37,367 nucleotides of DNA from positions 1 through 37,367 of the forward strand of contig CAYXFB010000021.1 in NCBI GenBank assembly GCA_964464145.1, in the 5' to 3' direction. The translations under genes were made by a program, and so were the position numbers. The DNA comes from UBA5399 sp964464145. GTDB taxonomy: Bacteria > Bacillota > Clostridia > Christensenellales > Christensenellaceae. Below the pieces are notes generated by a model, which saw only the letters and a program-made list of their open reading frames with translations, did no database searches and had not been told where the DNA came from. Positions within the stretch are counted from its first letter, which is position 1, and the number at the start of each line of letters is the position of its first letter. Of this stretch, positions 22,537 to 31,590 are shown piece after piece.

Positions 22537-24543
22537 TCAGTATTTAAAGTCGTCCAATTCTGTTTCTGCTTCTCCGAACGCTTGCGGCGCATCTGGTGAA
22601 TCCGCCGCCTGATCTTTTATTTTGAACTGCTGCACCTGATCTCGCAGCATCTGCGCCTGCCCGTTCAATTCCTGGCTGCCCGCCGCCGTTTCCTCAGCCG
22701 TGGCCGAATTTTGCTGAATCACCTGCGCTACCTGCTCTATTCCCGTGTTTATTTCATCCATAGCGCCCTTCTGCTCATCCGAGGCCTGCGCTATATCCTT
22801 TACTAGGCGGTTGCTTTCATCCACACCCGAAACCACCTCTTCCAGCGCCTTGGCGGTGCTAGTGGCTATTTCCGCGCCAAACTTGGCTTTTTCAACAGAG
22901 TTTGAAATGAGCAGCTCAGAATCCTTTGCTGCCTCCGCGCTCTTTGCCGCCAAGTTTCTCACCTCGTCTGCCACCACTGCAAAGCCCTTGCCCGCTTCAC
23001 CCGCGCGCGCCGCCTCCACCGCAGCGTTGAGCGCAAGTATGTTCGTTTGAAAGGCTATGTCGTCTATGTCCTTTATTACCTTATTTATGGCTTTATTCGC
23101 CTCGTTTATATCGTTCACGGCCTCAGTGAGCCGCGCCATCTGCTCTGAACCGCTCACAATATCGCCGCCTATACGCTCCATAAGCCTGGAAGCGGCGTCC
23201 GCATTCGCAGCGTTTTCCTTAGATTGCTCCGCAACGTTTACCACGGAGGTTGAAAGTGCGCTGACCACGGCAGATTGCTGAACCGAACCCTGCGCTGTGG
23301 CCTGCGCGCCCGAAGCTATGGACTGCGAAGCAACGGAGACCTGTTTTGCCGATTCGTTTATGTTTCTGAAAACCATATTGCTGCGCTCCAGCATATTGTG
23401 AAGCGCCTTGCCCACGGCGTCCTTTTCGCTGCGCACCTCAACGTTAACGGTATAATCCCCCCCGGATATGCGCAATATCTGCTCCGCCTGCTTTCTTGAG
23501 CTTGCGGACATACGGTTGAACGCCTCCGCAAGCACGCTTATCTCGTCGTTCGTTTCAATATCCAGCTGTACATCCACATCGCCCACCGCAATGCTCTCCG
23601 CACCCTTCACTATTTCGTTTATGGGATCGGTTATTCTGCGCGCCACCTTTATTATCTGAGGTATGGAAATAGCCAGTGCGGCAACCAGCACGCCCACGCT
23701 TATAAGCACAAACTGCAACATCATCGCCATTGTGGTATCCGTGTACTTTCCCGTGAAAATCATGCCCACAACTTCGCCCTTCGTGTTTTTTATGGGGTTG
23801 TAAGCGGCGTAAGCCGACCTGCCCAAAATTGGCGCTTCGCCCTCGTAGGGGTTGCCCGCCAAAACTTTTGCGCTTATTTCCGGGGTTGCCTTGGTGCCTA
23901 TGGCGCGCGAGCCGTCCTCATTTTTGAGAGTTGTGGCTATGCGCTCGTCGCCCAAAAACACGGTGACTTCAGAATCTTCCGTACATTTCAGTTCATCCAC
24001 AAAATTGTCCGTATCCATGCGGAATCCGGTTGCCAGCACGCCCAAAAGCTCGCCGCCGTTACTATACACGGGCGCTCCCGAGCGCACGGAAAGCCTCACC
24101 TCCGTGCCAGATTCGGTCTCGGTGGCAAGCTCTCCCGCAAGCGCGCGTTTCACCGTTTCCTGATTGGAAATATCGTCCCCGTAGCTGTTTGCCTTGTGCG
24201 CACGTGCTATCACTATAGCGTTTGTATCGGCAAAGGATGTGAAGTCTGCTCCCGTCTGATCTTGAAGTTCCTTGCCGCGCTTTTCCAGCGCCGCCATATC
24301 CTTCGCTTGCATCGCTTCTATGATCTGCTTATCCGCAGCCATCACCTGTGCAACAAGAGTTGATTCTCCCAGCATTTTTTCATACTGCGAGATCACAACA
24401 TCAGACTCCACCTTAATTTCGCTCATAATATTTTGCCTTATATTATTGTTGAAAACAATAACTGCCGTCATAAGAATTATTATTGCCGTTATAACAACAA
24501 TACAAACAGTAGGCAAAATAATCTTCCTTTTAATACCCATCAT
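22537..24543 (-). CDS. Methyl-accepting chemotaxis protein with Cache sensor domain
   Basis: This is a transmembrane chemoreceptor that controls CheA. The 668-residue protein has a transmembrane helix at about 5-30 and an extracellular Cache-type sensor at about 35-270 (GDDISNQETVKRALAGE, GAPVYSNGGELLGVLATGFRMD, SAYAAYNPIKNTKGEVVGMIFTGKY). A second transmembrane helix is near 275-300, then HAMP (RRITDPINEIVKGAESIAVGDVDVQLD). The long signalling coiled coil contains the conserved hairpin DIAFQTNILALNAAVEAARAGEAGKGFAVVADEVRNLA. No pentapeptide tether is seen at the C-terminus. The start could be 24543 or 24540; both follow a GGGGGG ribosome site. No other chemotaxis genes are present, so it is an orphan receptor. 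The ligand is unknown. Confidence 0.95.
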   Translation of the reverse strand: MMGIKRKIILPTVCIVVITAIIILMTAVIVFNNNIRQNIMSEIKVESDVVISQYEKMLGESTLVAQVMAADKQIIEAMQAKDMAALEKRGKELQDQTGADFTSFADTNAIVIARAHKANSYGDDISNQETVKRALAGELATETESGTEVRLSVRSGAPVYSNGGELLGVLATGFRMDTDNFVDELKCTEDSEVTVFLGDERIATTLKNEDGSRAIGTKATPEISAKVLAGNPYEGEAPILGRSAYAAYNPIKNTKGEVVGMIFTGKYTDTTMAMMLQFVLISVGVLVAALAISIPQIIKVARRITDPINEIVKGAESIAVGDVDVQLDIETNDEISVLAEAFNRMSASSRKQAEQILRISGGDYTVNVEVRSEKDAVGKALHNMLERSNMVFRNINESAKQVSVASQSIASGAQATAQGSVQQSAVVSALSTSVVNVAEQSKENAANADAASRLMERIGGDIVSGSEQMARLTEAVNDINEANKAINKVIKDIDDIAFQTNILALNAAVEAARAGEAGKGFAVVADEVRNLAAKSAEAAKDSELLISNSVEKAKFGAEIATSTAKALEEVVSGVDESNRLVKDIAQASDEQKGAMDEINTGIEQVAQVIQQNSATAEETAAGSQELNGQAQMLRDQVQQFKIKDQAADSPDAPQAFGEAETELDDFKY

Positions 24544-24599
24544 GAATCCCCCCAAGGCACGACTTCTTGCTCATCGCACCGCTGCTCTTTTTTATATAC

Positions 24600-24631
24600 A
24601 AAAGAGATATATCCTTTAATATATCTCTTTT
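24600..24631. terminator. Perfect 13-bp hairpin upstream of the chemoreceptor gene
   Basis: AAAAGAGATATAT (24600-24612) and ATATATCTCTTTT (24619-24631) are perfect complements with a six-base loop. It lies between the activase stop and the chemoreceptor start. It can act as a terminator for the activase gene, with its T tract inside the stem, but it also overlaps the predicted chemoreceptor -10 box, so an operator role is possible. Confidence 0.5.
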
Positions 24632-24646
24632 CACGGTTTTATTCAA
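24618..24646 (-). promoter_or_regulatory. Predicted chemoreceptor promoter overlapping a palindrome
   Basis: TTGAAT (24641-24646) and TATATT (24618-24623) are separated by 17 bp. The -10 box sits in one arm of the 13-bp palindrome at 24600-24631. Confidence 0.5.
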
Positions 24647-24720
24647 TAAGTTTATTCACTATTTCAAACTTTTTATTACTAGTTAATTACTTAAAATGAA
24701 CATTTTCCGCAAGCCGCGCT

Positions 24721-27700
24721 TTACTTCTTCATATTCTCAAATGCCGAATATATCATAAGCTTTATGCGGTTGAGCTGGTTCACCTCGCTCGCGCCGGGGT
24801 CGTAATCCACCGCCACTATGTTCGCCTGCGGGTAACGGTCGCGCATGGCGCGTATCATACCCTTGCCCACAACGTGGTTGGGCAGGCAGGCAAAGGGTTG
24901 CACACAAATTATGTTGGGCGCGCCCTCCTCTATGAGGTTCAGCATCTCCGCCGTCAAAAACCAGCCCTCGCCCGTGCAGTTTCCGTTGGATATAAGCTCC
25001 TCCGCCAGACCGGCAAGGTGCTTTATATCCGCGTAGGGCGTGAAATATTTGCTCTTCCTGAGCGCGCGCTGTATGGGCTTTCTAAACCAGTTCACCAGCC
25101 CTATGCCAAACATGCTGGCCTTGTATACCAGCTTGCTCTTGCCCATCTCCTCGTGCTTGAACTTTGTGCTGTACAGGCTGTATGTGAAAAACTCCATAAG
25201 CGCGGGCATTACGCACTCGCCGCCCTCCATCTCTATGACCTCCATAGCGTGGTTGTTAGCGTCCGGGTGATATTTCACGAGTATCTCGCCCACCAGACCC
25301 ACGCGCGGCTTCACCTCGCCCGTGCGTTCTATTGCCTCAAAATCGCGCACCATCTGCTTTGCCGCCTTGCGGTAGCCGAAGTAGCGGCTGTTCAATGTTA
25401 TGTCCTGTATCTTGGCCACCCACGTGTCAAACAGCTTGTCCGTTTTGCCCTTGTTTTTCTCGTAAGGCCGCGTGGCCAGCACCACCTTTTGCAGCAGGTC
25501 TCCAAGGGATATGGCGATCAAAAGGCGCAGCGCCAGCCCGCCCGTAAACTTGAGCCCGGGGCTTTTCTCCAATCCCGAGAAGTTTATGGAGGCCACCACA
25601 ACATTCGGGTAACCCGCCTCCTTTAGCGCCTTGCGCAAGAAGGCGAGGTAGTTTGAGGCACGGCAGCCGCCGCCCGTTTGCGTGAGCATTATTACCGTAT
25701 TATCAGGGTCGAGCGTACCCTTCATAAAGGCGTTCACAAGCTGGCCGACCACTATTATTGTGGGATAGCAAGCGTCATTATTGACGTATTTCAACCCCAC
25801 GTCTATATCCTCCTTGGTCACCTCCGTGAGCACCTTAAAGTTATAGCCGGTGGGGTCGAATGCCTGCTTCAAAAACTGAAATTGCAGCGGCGCAAGCTGC
25901 GGGCACACTATTGTACCCTTCTCGCGCATTTCCACCGTGAACACCTTGCGCTCATACACTGGCGTGGCCTCGGGCGTATAATCGTCCTCGTTCTTCTCTT
26001 TTAGCGCGGCTATAAGCGAACGCAGGCGTATGCGCGCCGCGCCCAGATGGCTTATCTCGTCTATTTTGAGCAGCGTGTATATCTTACCCGCCGCCGTTAT
26101 TATCTCGCTCACCTGATCGCTCGTTATGGCGTCCAGCCCGCAGCCGAAGGAATTTAGCTGCACCATTTGCAGGCAGTTTGTCTTTGCAACAAATGCCGCG
26201 CTTTCATACAGCCGCGTGTGGTAAGCCCACTGATCCATAACGCGAATGGGTCGCTGTAGCTTACCAAGATGCGCCACGCTGTCCTCCGTCAAAACGGCAA
26301 GACCATAGCTTGTTATAAGCTCGGGCACACCGTGGTTTATTTCGCGGTCTATGTGATAGGGTCTGCCCGCAAGCACTATTCCCGTATTGCCCGTTTCCTC
26401 AAGCCATTTCACCGTTTCCTCGCCCTTGCGCTCTATATCCCGCTTAACGGCAGCCTGCTCCGCATAGGCGGCTTCGGCGGCGGCTTTCGCCTGCTCTTGC
26501 GTTATGCCCAGACGAGAGAACTCCTTCATGACCTTCTCGGGCATGAACTCCACTTCATCAAGCGCCACAAAGAAGTTTATAAACTCAATGCCCTTATCGC
26601 CCAGCACCTCCATGTTGTTTTTGATTACCTCGGGGTAGGAGGTGACCACCGGGCAGTTATAGTGGTTGTTCGCGCCCTCGTATTCCCGTTGCTCGAAGGG
26701 TACGCAGGGGTAAAATATACGTTTAAGCCCTTTTTTCGCCAGATTCTCTATGTGCCCGTGCACCAACTTTGCGGGATAGCAAACGGTATCAGAGGAGATG
26801 CTCTCCATGCCCTGCTCGAATATGGAGTGGGATGAATTATCCGAAAGCACCACACGAAAGCCCAGCTTTGTGAGAAGCGTAAACCAGAAGGGATAATTTT
26901 CATATACGTTGAGTGCGCGGGGTATGCCTATCTCTCCCAGCGGCGCATTTTCAGCTTCCAGCGGCGTATAGCCAAACACACGCTGCAATTTATAATCGAA
27001 CAAGTTGGGCATTTCACCGCCGCGCTTTATGCCCGCCCCCTTTTCGCAGCGGTTTCCGGATATAAACTTGCGCCCGTCCTCAAAGGTGGTTATTGTGAGC
27101 ATACAGCGGTTTTCGCACTTGCCGCAACGCGCGTGGCTGCCCGCGTAGGTGAAGCTATCCAGCTTTTCGCGCGAAATTATGGCGGAGCGTTTGCCCCGCA
27201 TCTCCTTCTTGGCTATTCTCGCCGCGCCGAAGGCGCCCATAAGCTCTGCGATATCCGGGCGCGCCACCAGCCTGCCGAGCTCCGTTTCAAAGGCGCGCAA
27301 TATAGCGTCGTTTTTGAAGGTACCGCCCTGCACAACTATGTTTTTGCCCAGCTCTTCGGGGTTCTTGACCTTTATGACCTTATACAGCGCGTTTTTCACC
27401 ACCGAATAGGATAGGCCGGCGGAAATATCGCCCACCGTCGCGCCCTCCTTCTGCGCCTGCTTTACGCGGCTGTTCATGAACACCGTGCAGCGCGTGCCAA
27501 GATCCACAGGGTTCTCCGCCTTGAGCGCCTCCTGCGCAAACTCGGCGATCGGCAAACCCAAAGACTGCGCGAAGGTCTCCAAAAAGCTGCCACAGCCTGA
27601 TGAGCAGGCCTCGTTCAGCATTATGCCGTCCACCACGCCGTTCTTTATCTTGAGGCACTTCATGTCCTGCCCGCCGATATCTATTATCAAATCAACATTT

Positions 27701-28929
27701 TCGTTAAAAAAACTGGCCGCGCGAAAATGCGCCATCGTTTCAATTTCGCCCGCGTCCATCGTGAGCGCCTCTTTTATGATGGCCTCACCATAGCCCGTAA
27801 CGCAAGAGCCCGCGATGTAGGCATCCGGCTTCAGCTTGGAATATATATCCTTCAATATAAGCACCGCCGCGTCCAGCGGGCTACCCTCGTTTGAATGATA
27901 ATAGCGGTACAGCAGACGGTTTTCGTCGTCTATCACCGCCGCTTTTATTGTGGTGCTGCCCGCGTCTATGCCCACATAGCACGCGCCCGAATGGTTTTCC
28001 AGCTCGCCGCGCACCACGCTTTTTTCGCTGTGGCGCCGCTTAAACTCCGCATACTCCGTCTCGGAGGCAAACAGCGGCTTTAGCCGGCGTGTTTCGTGTG
28101 CGTCCTCCGTGGCGTTTTTGAGCATGTCCGGCAGCTCGCACACGAAAAACTCCTCACCCTCCGCCATCAGCGAAGCGCCCAGCGCAACGAAAAGGTGTGA
28201 GTTTTCGGGGTGTATTATCTGTTCGCCGGATAGACCCAGCGTTTCTATGAAGCGAATTCGCAGCTCCGTTAAATAGTGCAGCGGCCCGCCCAAAAAGGCC
28301 ACGTTGCCGCGAATGGGTCTGCCCTGCGCCAATCCGGCGATCGTTTGGTTCACAACCGACTGGAATACCGAAACCGCCACGTCCTCCCGCGCCGCGCCCT
28401 CGTTCAAAAGGGGCTGCACGTCCGTTTTGGCGAACACGCCGCAGCGCGCCGCTATGGGGTAGATGGTGCCGTAGTTTTTCGCCAGCTCGTTCATGCCCGG
28501 CGGGTCTGTATTTAAAAGCGTCGCCATCTGGTCTATGAACGCGCCCGTACCGCCCGCGCAGGTGCCGTTCATGCGCTGCTCCAGCGAGGGTTTCATGTAG
28601 GTTATCTTGGCGTCCTCGCCGCCCAGCTCCAGCACCACGTCCGCCTCCGGCATGAAGCGCTGCGTGGCCTTGGCTCCGGCCACTACCTCCTGCACGAAGG
28701 GCATGCCGAGCAGCGTCGCCACCGTAAGCCCGCCCGAGCCAGTTATGGCCGCCTTGACCTCAATATCCCCGCACTCCGCCGCAGCCTCCTCAAAAAGCTT
28801 TAAAAGTTCTCCCCTCACGTCCGAAAAATGTCTGCGGTACCTGTTGAAAAGTATATTGCCTTCCCCGTCCGTTATGACTATCTTTATAGTAGTGGAGCCC
28901 ACGTCCAGCCCCAGCCTGTGTTTCTGCAT
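24721..28929 (-). CDS. Giant 2-hydroxyacyl-CoA dehydratase activase-type iron-sulfur ATPase (two BadF/HgdC domains plus DUF2229 and HgdB-like part)
   Basis: The 1402-residue protein fuses modules of ATP-driven electron-transfer systems. Domain 1 (about 1-280) is an ASKHA activase (LDVGSTTIKIVITDG, NGTCAGGTGAFIDQMA near 123, ARCGVFAKTDVQ). Domain 2 (about 315-575) repeats it (GIDAGSTTIKAAVIDD, NEACSSGCGSFLETFAQ near 441, RCTVFMNSRVKQ). A four-cysteine cluster RCGKCENRC...NRCEKG is near 600. A DUF2229-like region follows, then a C-terminal part resembling dehydratase subunits. In known relatives the activase holds a 4Fe-4S cluster between two subunits and hydrolyses ATP to push an electron to a low-potential partner. 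Substrate and partner are unknown here. The ATG at 28927-28929 has AAAGGA upstream; the 37 codons before it are hydrophobic by chance. It is monocistronic. Confidence 0.92.
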   Translation of the reverse strand: MQKHRLGLDVGSTTIKIVITDGEGNILFNRYRRHFSDVRGELLKLFEEAAAECGDIEVKAAITGSGGLTVATLLGMPFVQEVVAGAKATQRFMPEADVVLELGGEDAKITYMKPSLEQRMNGTCAGGTGAFIDQMATLLNTDPPGMNELAKNYGTIYPIAARCGVFAKTDVQPLLNEGAAREDVAVSVFQSVVNQTIAGLAQGRPIRGNVAFLGGPLHYLTELRIRFIETLGLSGEQIIHPENSHLFVALGASLMAEGEEFFVCELPDMLKNATEDAHETRRLKPLFASETEYAEFKRRHSEKSVVRGELENHSGACYVGIDAGSTTIKAAVIDDENRLLYRYYHSNEGSPLDAAVLILKDIYSKLKPDAYIAGSCVTGYGEAIIKEALTMDAGEIETMAHFRAASFFNENVDLIIDIGGQDMKCLKIKNGVVDGIMLNEACSSGCGSFLETFAQSLGLPIAEFAQEALKAENPVDLGTRCTVFMNSRVKQAQKEGATVGDISAGLSYSVVKNALYKVIKVKNPEELGKNIVVQGGTFKNDAILRAFETELGRLVARPDIAELMGAFGAARIAKKEMRGKRSAIISREKLDSFTYAGSHARCGKCENRCMLTITTFEDGRKFISGNRCEKGAGIKRGGEMPNLFDYKLQRVFGYTPLEAENAPLGEIGIPRALNVYENYPFWFTLLTKLGFRVVLSDNSSHSIFEQGMESISSDTVCYPAKLVHGHIENLAKKGLKRIFYPCVPFEQREYEGANNHYNCPVVTSYPEVIKNNMEVLGDKGIEFINFFVALDEVEFMPEKVMKEFSRLGITQEQAKAAAEAAYAEQAAVKRDIERKGEETVKWLEETGNTGIVLAGRPYHIDREINHGVPELITSYGLAVLTEDSVAHLGKLQRPIRVMDQWAYHTRLYESAAFVAKTNCLQMVQLNSFGCGLDAITSDQVSEIITAAGKIYTLLKIDEISHLGAARIRLRSLIAALKEKNEDDYTPEATPVYERKVFTVEMREKGTIVCPQLAPLQFQFLKQAFDPTGYNFKVLTEVTKEDIDVGLKYVNNDACYPTIIVVGQLVNAFMKGTLDPDNTVIMLTQTGGGCRASNYLAFLRKALKEAGYPNVVVASINFSGLEKSPGLKFTGGLALRLLIAISLGDLLQKVVLATRPYEKNKGKTDKLFDTWVAKIQDITLNSRYFGYRKAAKQMVRDFEAIERTGEVKPRVGLVGEILVKYHPDANNHAMEVIEMEGGECVMPALMEFFTYSLYSTKFKHEEMGKSKLVYKASMFGIGLVNWFRKPIQRALRKSKYFTPYADIKHLAGLAEELISNGNCTGEGWFLTAEMLNLIEEGAPNIICVQPFACLPNHVVGKGMIRAMRDRYPQANIVAVDYDPGASEVNQLNRIKLMIYSAFENMKK

Positions 28930-29010
28930 ATATTTCCTTTCTGTGGGTAATACCATACCCGCCTTATCAAACTTTACGCTAATATATAATATTACCACAA
29001 AAAACATAAA

Positions 29011-29045
29011 ACAAAAAGGGCTGACCGCTTTTTCGGTCAACCCTT
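29011..29045 (-). terminator. Rho-independent terminator of the NlpC/P60 gene
   Basis: On the minus strand AAGGGTTGACCG-AAAAAG-CGGTCAGCCCTT forms a 12-bp stem with one G-U pair, followed by TTTTGTTTT. It lies about 20 bases after the stop codon. The plus strand also has an A/T-flanked stem, but no gene there needs it. Confidence 0.85.
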
Positions 29046-29063
29046 GTAATTGCTACTATTTTA

Positions 29064-30605
29064 TTAAAGCGGGCGCTTTCCGCAGATGAAGTTGCTGTAT
29101 GCCCAGTTTCCGAGGCCTCTTATAACCACTCTGCCGTTTGAGGAGGATGCGTCTACCATTGTGCCGTTGCCCATGTATACGCCCACGTGACCAGTGAAGC
29201 ATATAACGTCGCCCACCTGCAGGTCGCCTATGCTGCCCACCGTGGGGTAGTCGGAATTTGCCCAGCCGCCCGATGTCATGTAGCCCACATTGTTGCCGCT
29301 GGCGTTCAGCGCGTAATATACGAGGCCGGAGCAGTCAAACACGTCGGGACCCTTGCCGCCCAGCACGTAGGTCTTGCCCTCCTGCGCAACCGCCGCGTCC
29401 ACGAAGGCCTGCGCGTTGCCCGGATCTGCCGTGTGCGAAGTGCCGCCACCGCCGCCGGAGCTTTCCTTCTTATCAGAGCTTTCCTTTTTGTCTGAGCTCT
29501 CCTTCTTATCTGAGCTGTCGCTCTCCTTGGCTTCCTGCTCTTCCGCGTACTCCAGCGAGGGCTCTGCCTGCTTGGAGAAAAGCAGCTCCTTTGTATACTG
29601 ACCAACGCTGCCGTCGTCCGTAAGTCCATTCATGCGCTGAAAATATTTTACCGCGTTCTCCGTCTCCGTACCGAAATAGCCCGAAGCGGATACATAATAG
29701 CCCAGCTCATCCAAACGCTGCTGTATGTTTTCAACGTCCGGACCCTCAGCCTCAACCGTTACTGAATAGGGCTTCGCTTCGTCCGAGAAGAGCAGATCCT
29801 GCGTTGCTTCGCCCGCCACGCCGTCCATCTCAAGACCGTTTTTGCGCTGAAAATAGCTCACTCCCAGCTGCGTTTGAAGGCCGTACAGATTTGTAGGCTC
29901 GTCTATTTCCATATAATTGAGATCCATCAAACGCTGTTGCAGTTTTGCAACGTCCGCGCTCTCCTGATCAGGCGACACGTTTAGATACTGCTTGGGTTCG
30001 GGCGTGGGCTCGGGCTGTGCCTGAGTCTCCTGTATGTCCGCCTCCGTCTGCGCCGCCGCTTCCGGCTGTGCGGGCTGAGTCTGATCCTGCGAAGCATTCG
30101 CCGAAATATTCTGCGCCTGCGCGGACTGCGGAGCCGCCGCCTCGTCTGCGCCGGGCTCGCTCTTGCTCATTATTGTGCCGTTGGCCGTTATGGAGTTATC
30201 CTGAGGAACCCCCGGCTGCGTTACGCTTGTCTGCTTTGTGAACATGGGTAGACTGCTGTCTGCATTTCCGTTTGCCGATACCGCAATAACGGGCACCAGC
30301 ACCGCCGCAGCCACCGCCGTAACAAGCACGGGCAACCTGCGCATATTGAACAGTCCGCCACGCTTAGACTGCTTGGACTGCTTTGCCATAGCGGGCTCCA
30401 TATCACGCGGACGCGCCGCCTTTACGGAATAGCCGTCTTTTGGCGCTCTGCCCGCAACGCCGTTCCTGCGCTCGTATGAACTTGTGTGCGTCTTGTAGTT
30501 TTTATCTTCATGAAAGAAGCTATTTATAAAACCTGATGTCTTTTTTCTTATAGTAAGTCCTGTCTTCCTCATAACATGCTTAAAATATCGCAAGTTTCTA
30601 CTCAT
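29064..30605 (-). CDS. Membrane-anchored NlpC/P60 peptidoglycan hydrolase with two peptidoglycan-binding repeats
   Basis: This likely cell-wall endopeptidase cleaves stem peptides. The 513-residue protein starts with about 88 basic residues predicted to be cytoplasmic, then a transmembrane anchor at about 91-110. A Gln/Ala/Glu-rich linker leads to two peptidoglycan-binding repeats (about 215-285 and 288-350: LQQRLMDLNYMEIDEP, IQQRLDELGYYVSASGYFG). A Ser/Asp/Lys/Glu tract with three SSDKKE repeats and a glycine run follows (355-390), then NlpC/P60 (400-513) with catalytic Cys425 in VFDCSGLVYY and His473 in TGHVGVYMG. The ATG at 30603-30605 has GGGAG eight bases upstream. The long N-terminus is odd for an exported enzyme and may localise it. 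It has its own promoter. Confidence 0.93.
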   Translation of the reverse strand: MSRNLRYFKHVMRKTGLTIRKKTSGFINSFFHEDKNYKTHTSSYERRNGVAGRAPKDGYSVKAARPRDMEPAMAKQSKQSKRGGLFNMRRLPVLVTAVAAAVLVPVIAVSANGNADSSLPMFTKQTSVTQPGVPQDNSITANGTIMSKSEPGADEAAAPQSAQAQNISANASQDQTQPAQPEAAAQTEADIQETQAQPEPTPEPKQYLNVSPDQESADVAKLQQRLMDLNYMEIDEPTNLYGLQTQLGVSYFQRKNGLEMDGVAGEATQDLLFSDEAKPYSVTVEAEGPDVENIQQRLDELGYYVSASGYFGTETENAVKYFQRMNGLTDDGSVGQYTKELLFSKQAEPSLEYAEEQEAKESDSSDKKESSDKKESSDKKESSGGGGGTSHTADPGNAQAFVDAAVAQEGKTYVLGGKGPDVFDCSGLVYYALNASGNNVGYMTSGGWANSDYPTVGSIGDLQVGDVICFTGHVGVYMGNGTMVDASSSNGRVVIRGLGNWAYSNFICGKRPL

Positions 30606-30921
30606 ACAGTTCTCCCGTTTTAATTGTTAAAAATTATTTTTCTATTTGCAAAATATCCATCCAATTTTGCAAAAAAGCGTCAACCAGCGCGAAAGCGCAT
30701 TTTTCATTGAGAAGTATTATATATCATTTGGTCAAAAAAGTAAAGTTATTTTTAATATTTGCTTAATATTTGTAATATTTAGACTTTTTGACCGGCCAAA
30801 CCACAACATGATGTGGTTTACAGTTGTACATGATTTGTTCACAAATGCTTTTGCAAAGCACTTTTTCGGCACTTTTTAACTGGATTTTCGAGCAAAAAAT
30901 ACGTTATTTTCGGTCGAATTT
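30606..30921. other. 316-base intergenic region upstream of the NlpC/P60 gene
   Basis: No gene is seen. It contains the predicted promoter for the NlpC/P60 gene and an inverted repeat GGTCAAAAA/TTTTTGACC (30730-30738 and 30785-30793). It also has a perfect palindrome AAACCACA-N6-TGTGGTTT (30798-30819). In the leader there is a 9-bp hairpin TTGCAAAAT/ATTTTGCAA near 30645-30675, and a GCGC-TTTC-GCGC hairpin lies near 30690. No c-di-AMP riboswitch pattern was recognised. Confidence 0.6.
30716..30744 (-). promoter_or_regulatory. Predicted promoter of the NlpC/P60 gene
   Basis: TTTACT (30739-30744) and TATAAT (30716-30721) are separated by 17 bp. One arm of the GGTCAAAAA inverted repeat lies within the spacer. 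The leader would be about 100 bases. Confidence 0.55.
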
Positions 30922-31590
30922 TCAGTAGCATTTCGGGCAGGCCGCGATGCACAAACCGCAGGCGTCTCCCCTCGTTATGTCCATGTAATGCTTCTTCATA
31001 TATACGCTGCACTTTTTGGCGTCTATAAGCTCATCGCGCGCCATGTCCGGCGCGTATTCGGCACCCCACAGCGCGCCGCAGGGGCAGGCACGCACACAAG
31101 CGCCGCAGCCGTCGCAGGGGTTTGTCGCTTGCGCACCATGCTCCAGCGGCATATCGGTAAGCACGGTGGAAAGCCGCACCGCAGGCCCGTATTCGGCGGA
31201 TAAAAACAGCGCGTTTTTGCCTATGCCGCCCAGCCCCGAAAGCCGCGCTACCGCCTTGTGCGATATTATGGCGGAAAGCCCATCCGCGAAATCGCTCTGC
31301 GAGGCGGGCACGTATGCCGCGTCATAACCGGCTTTTCGTATGGCCAACGTAATTTTCAGCGCAGTATTGTCCAAAAATGTATTCGTTACTTTATAATTGT
31401 GAAAATACAGCTTTGTCGGGCCGTTCTCCCTCACCTGCCGCATAACGGCGCGTGAGAGCGGCGCCATAAAGCTTATGGCAAAGCAAAGCTCCGCGAAGGG
31501 TGAAAACCCCTCCGGGAGCCGTGTCGTTCCGAAATTTGTTATGTTGTTTTCACGCAATATTTCCGCGTATACAGCGCTATTTTTGGGCAT
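30922..31590 (-). CDS. QueG-like double 4Fe-4S cluster protein
   Basis: This 222-residue protein resembles the C-terminal half of epoxyqueuosine reductase and related iron-sulfur reductases. Two cluster motifs end the protein: CDGCGACVRACPCGAL and CGLCIAACP, with an additional CSVYMKKHY segment between them. The middle has GLGGIGKNALFLSAEYGPAVRLSTVLTD, which matches the conserved pre-ferredoxin segment of QueG-like proteins. It is much shorter than true QueG (over 300 residues), so queuosine function is doubtful; a general redox role is safer. The ATG at 31588-31590 lies inside the 3' end of the 47-residue gene upstream, so translation is coupled. It is the last gene of the decarboxylase beta-subunit operon. 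Confidence 0.85.
   Translation of the reverse strand: MPKNSAVYAEILRENNITNFGTTRLPEGFSPFAELCFAISFMAPLSRAVMRQVRENGPTKLYFHNYKVTNTFLDNTALKITLAIRKAGYDAAYVPASQSDFADGLSAIISHKAVARLSGLGGIGKNALFLSAEYGPAVRLSTVLTDMPLEHGAQATNPCDGCGACVRACPCGALWGAEYAPDMARDELIDAKKCSVYMKKHYMDITRGDACGLCIAACPKCY

Noticed and set aside
29455..29520. Regular 18-base repeats resembling a short CRISPR-like array
   Set aside because: They are in frame inside the NlpC/P60 gene, without spacers, and encode SSDKKE units.
30606..30715. Possible c-di-AMP (ydaO) riboswitch before the NlpC/P60 gene
   Set aside because: Such riboswitches often control this gene type, but the leader of about 100 bases lacks the conserved GC-rich stems and pseudoknot sequences.
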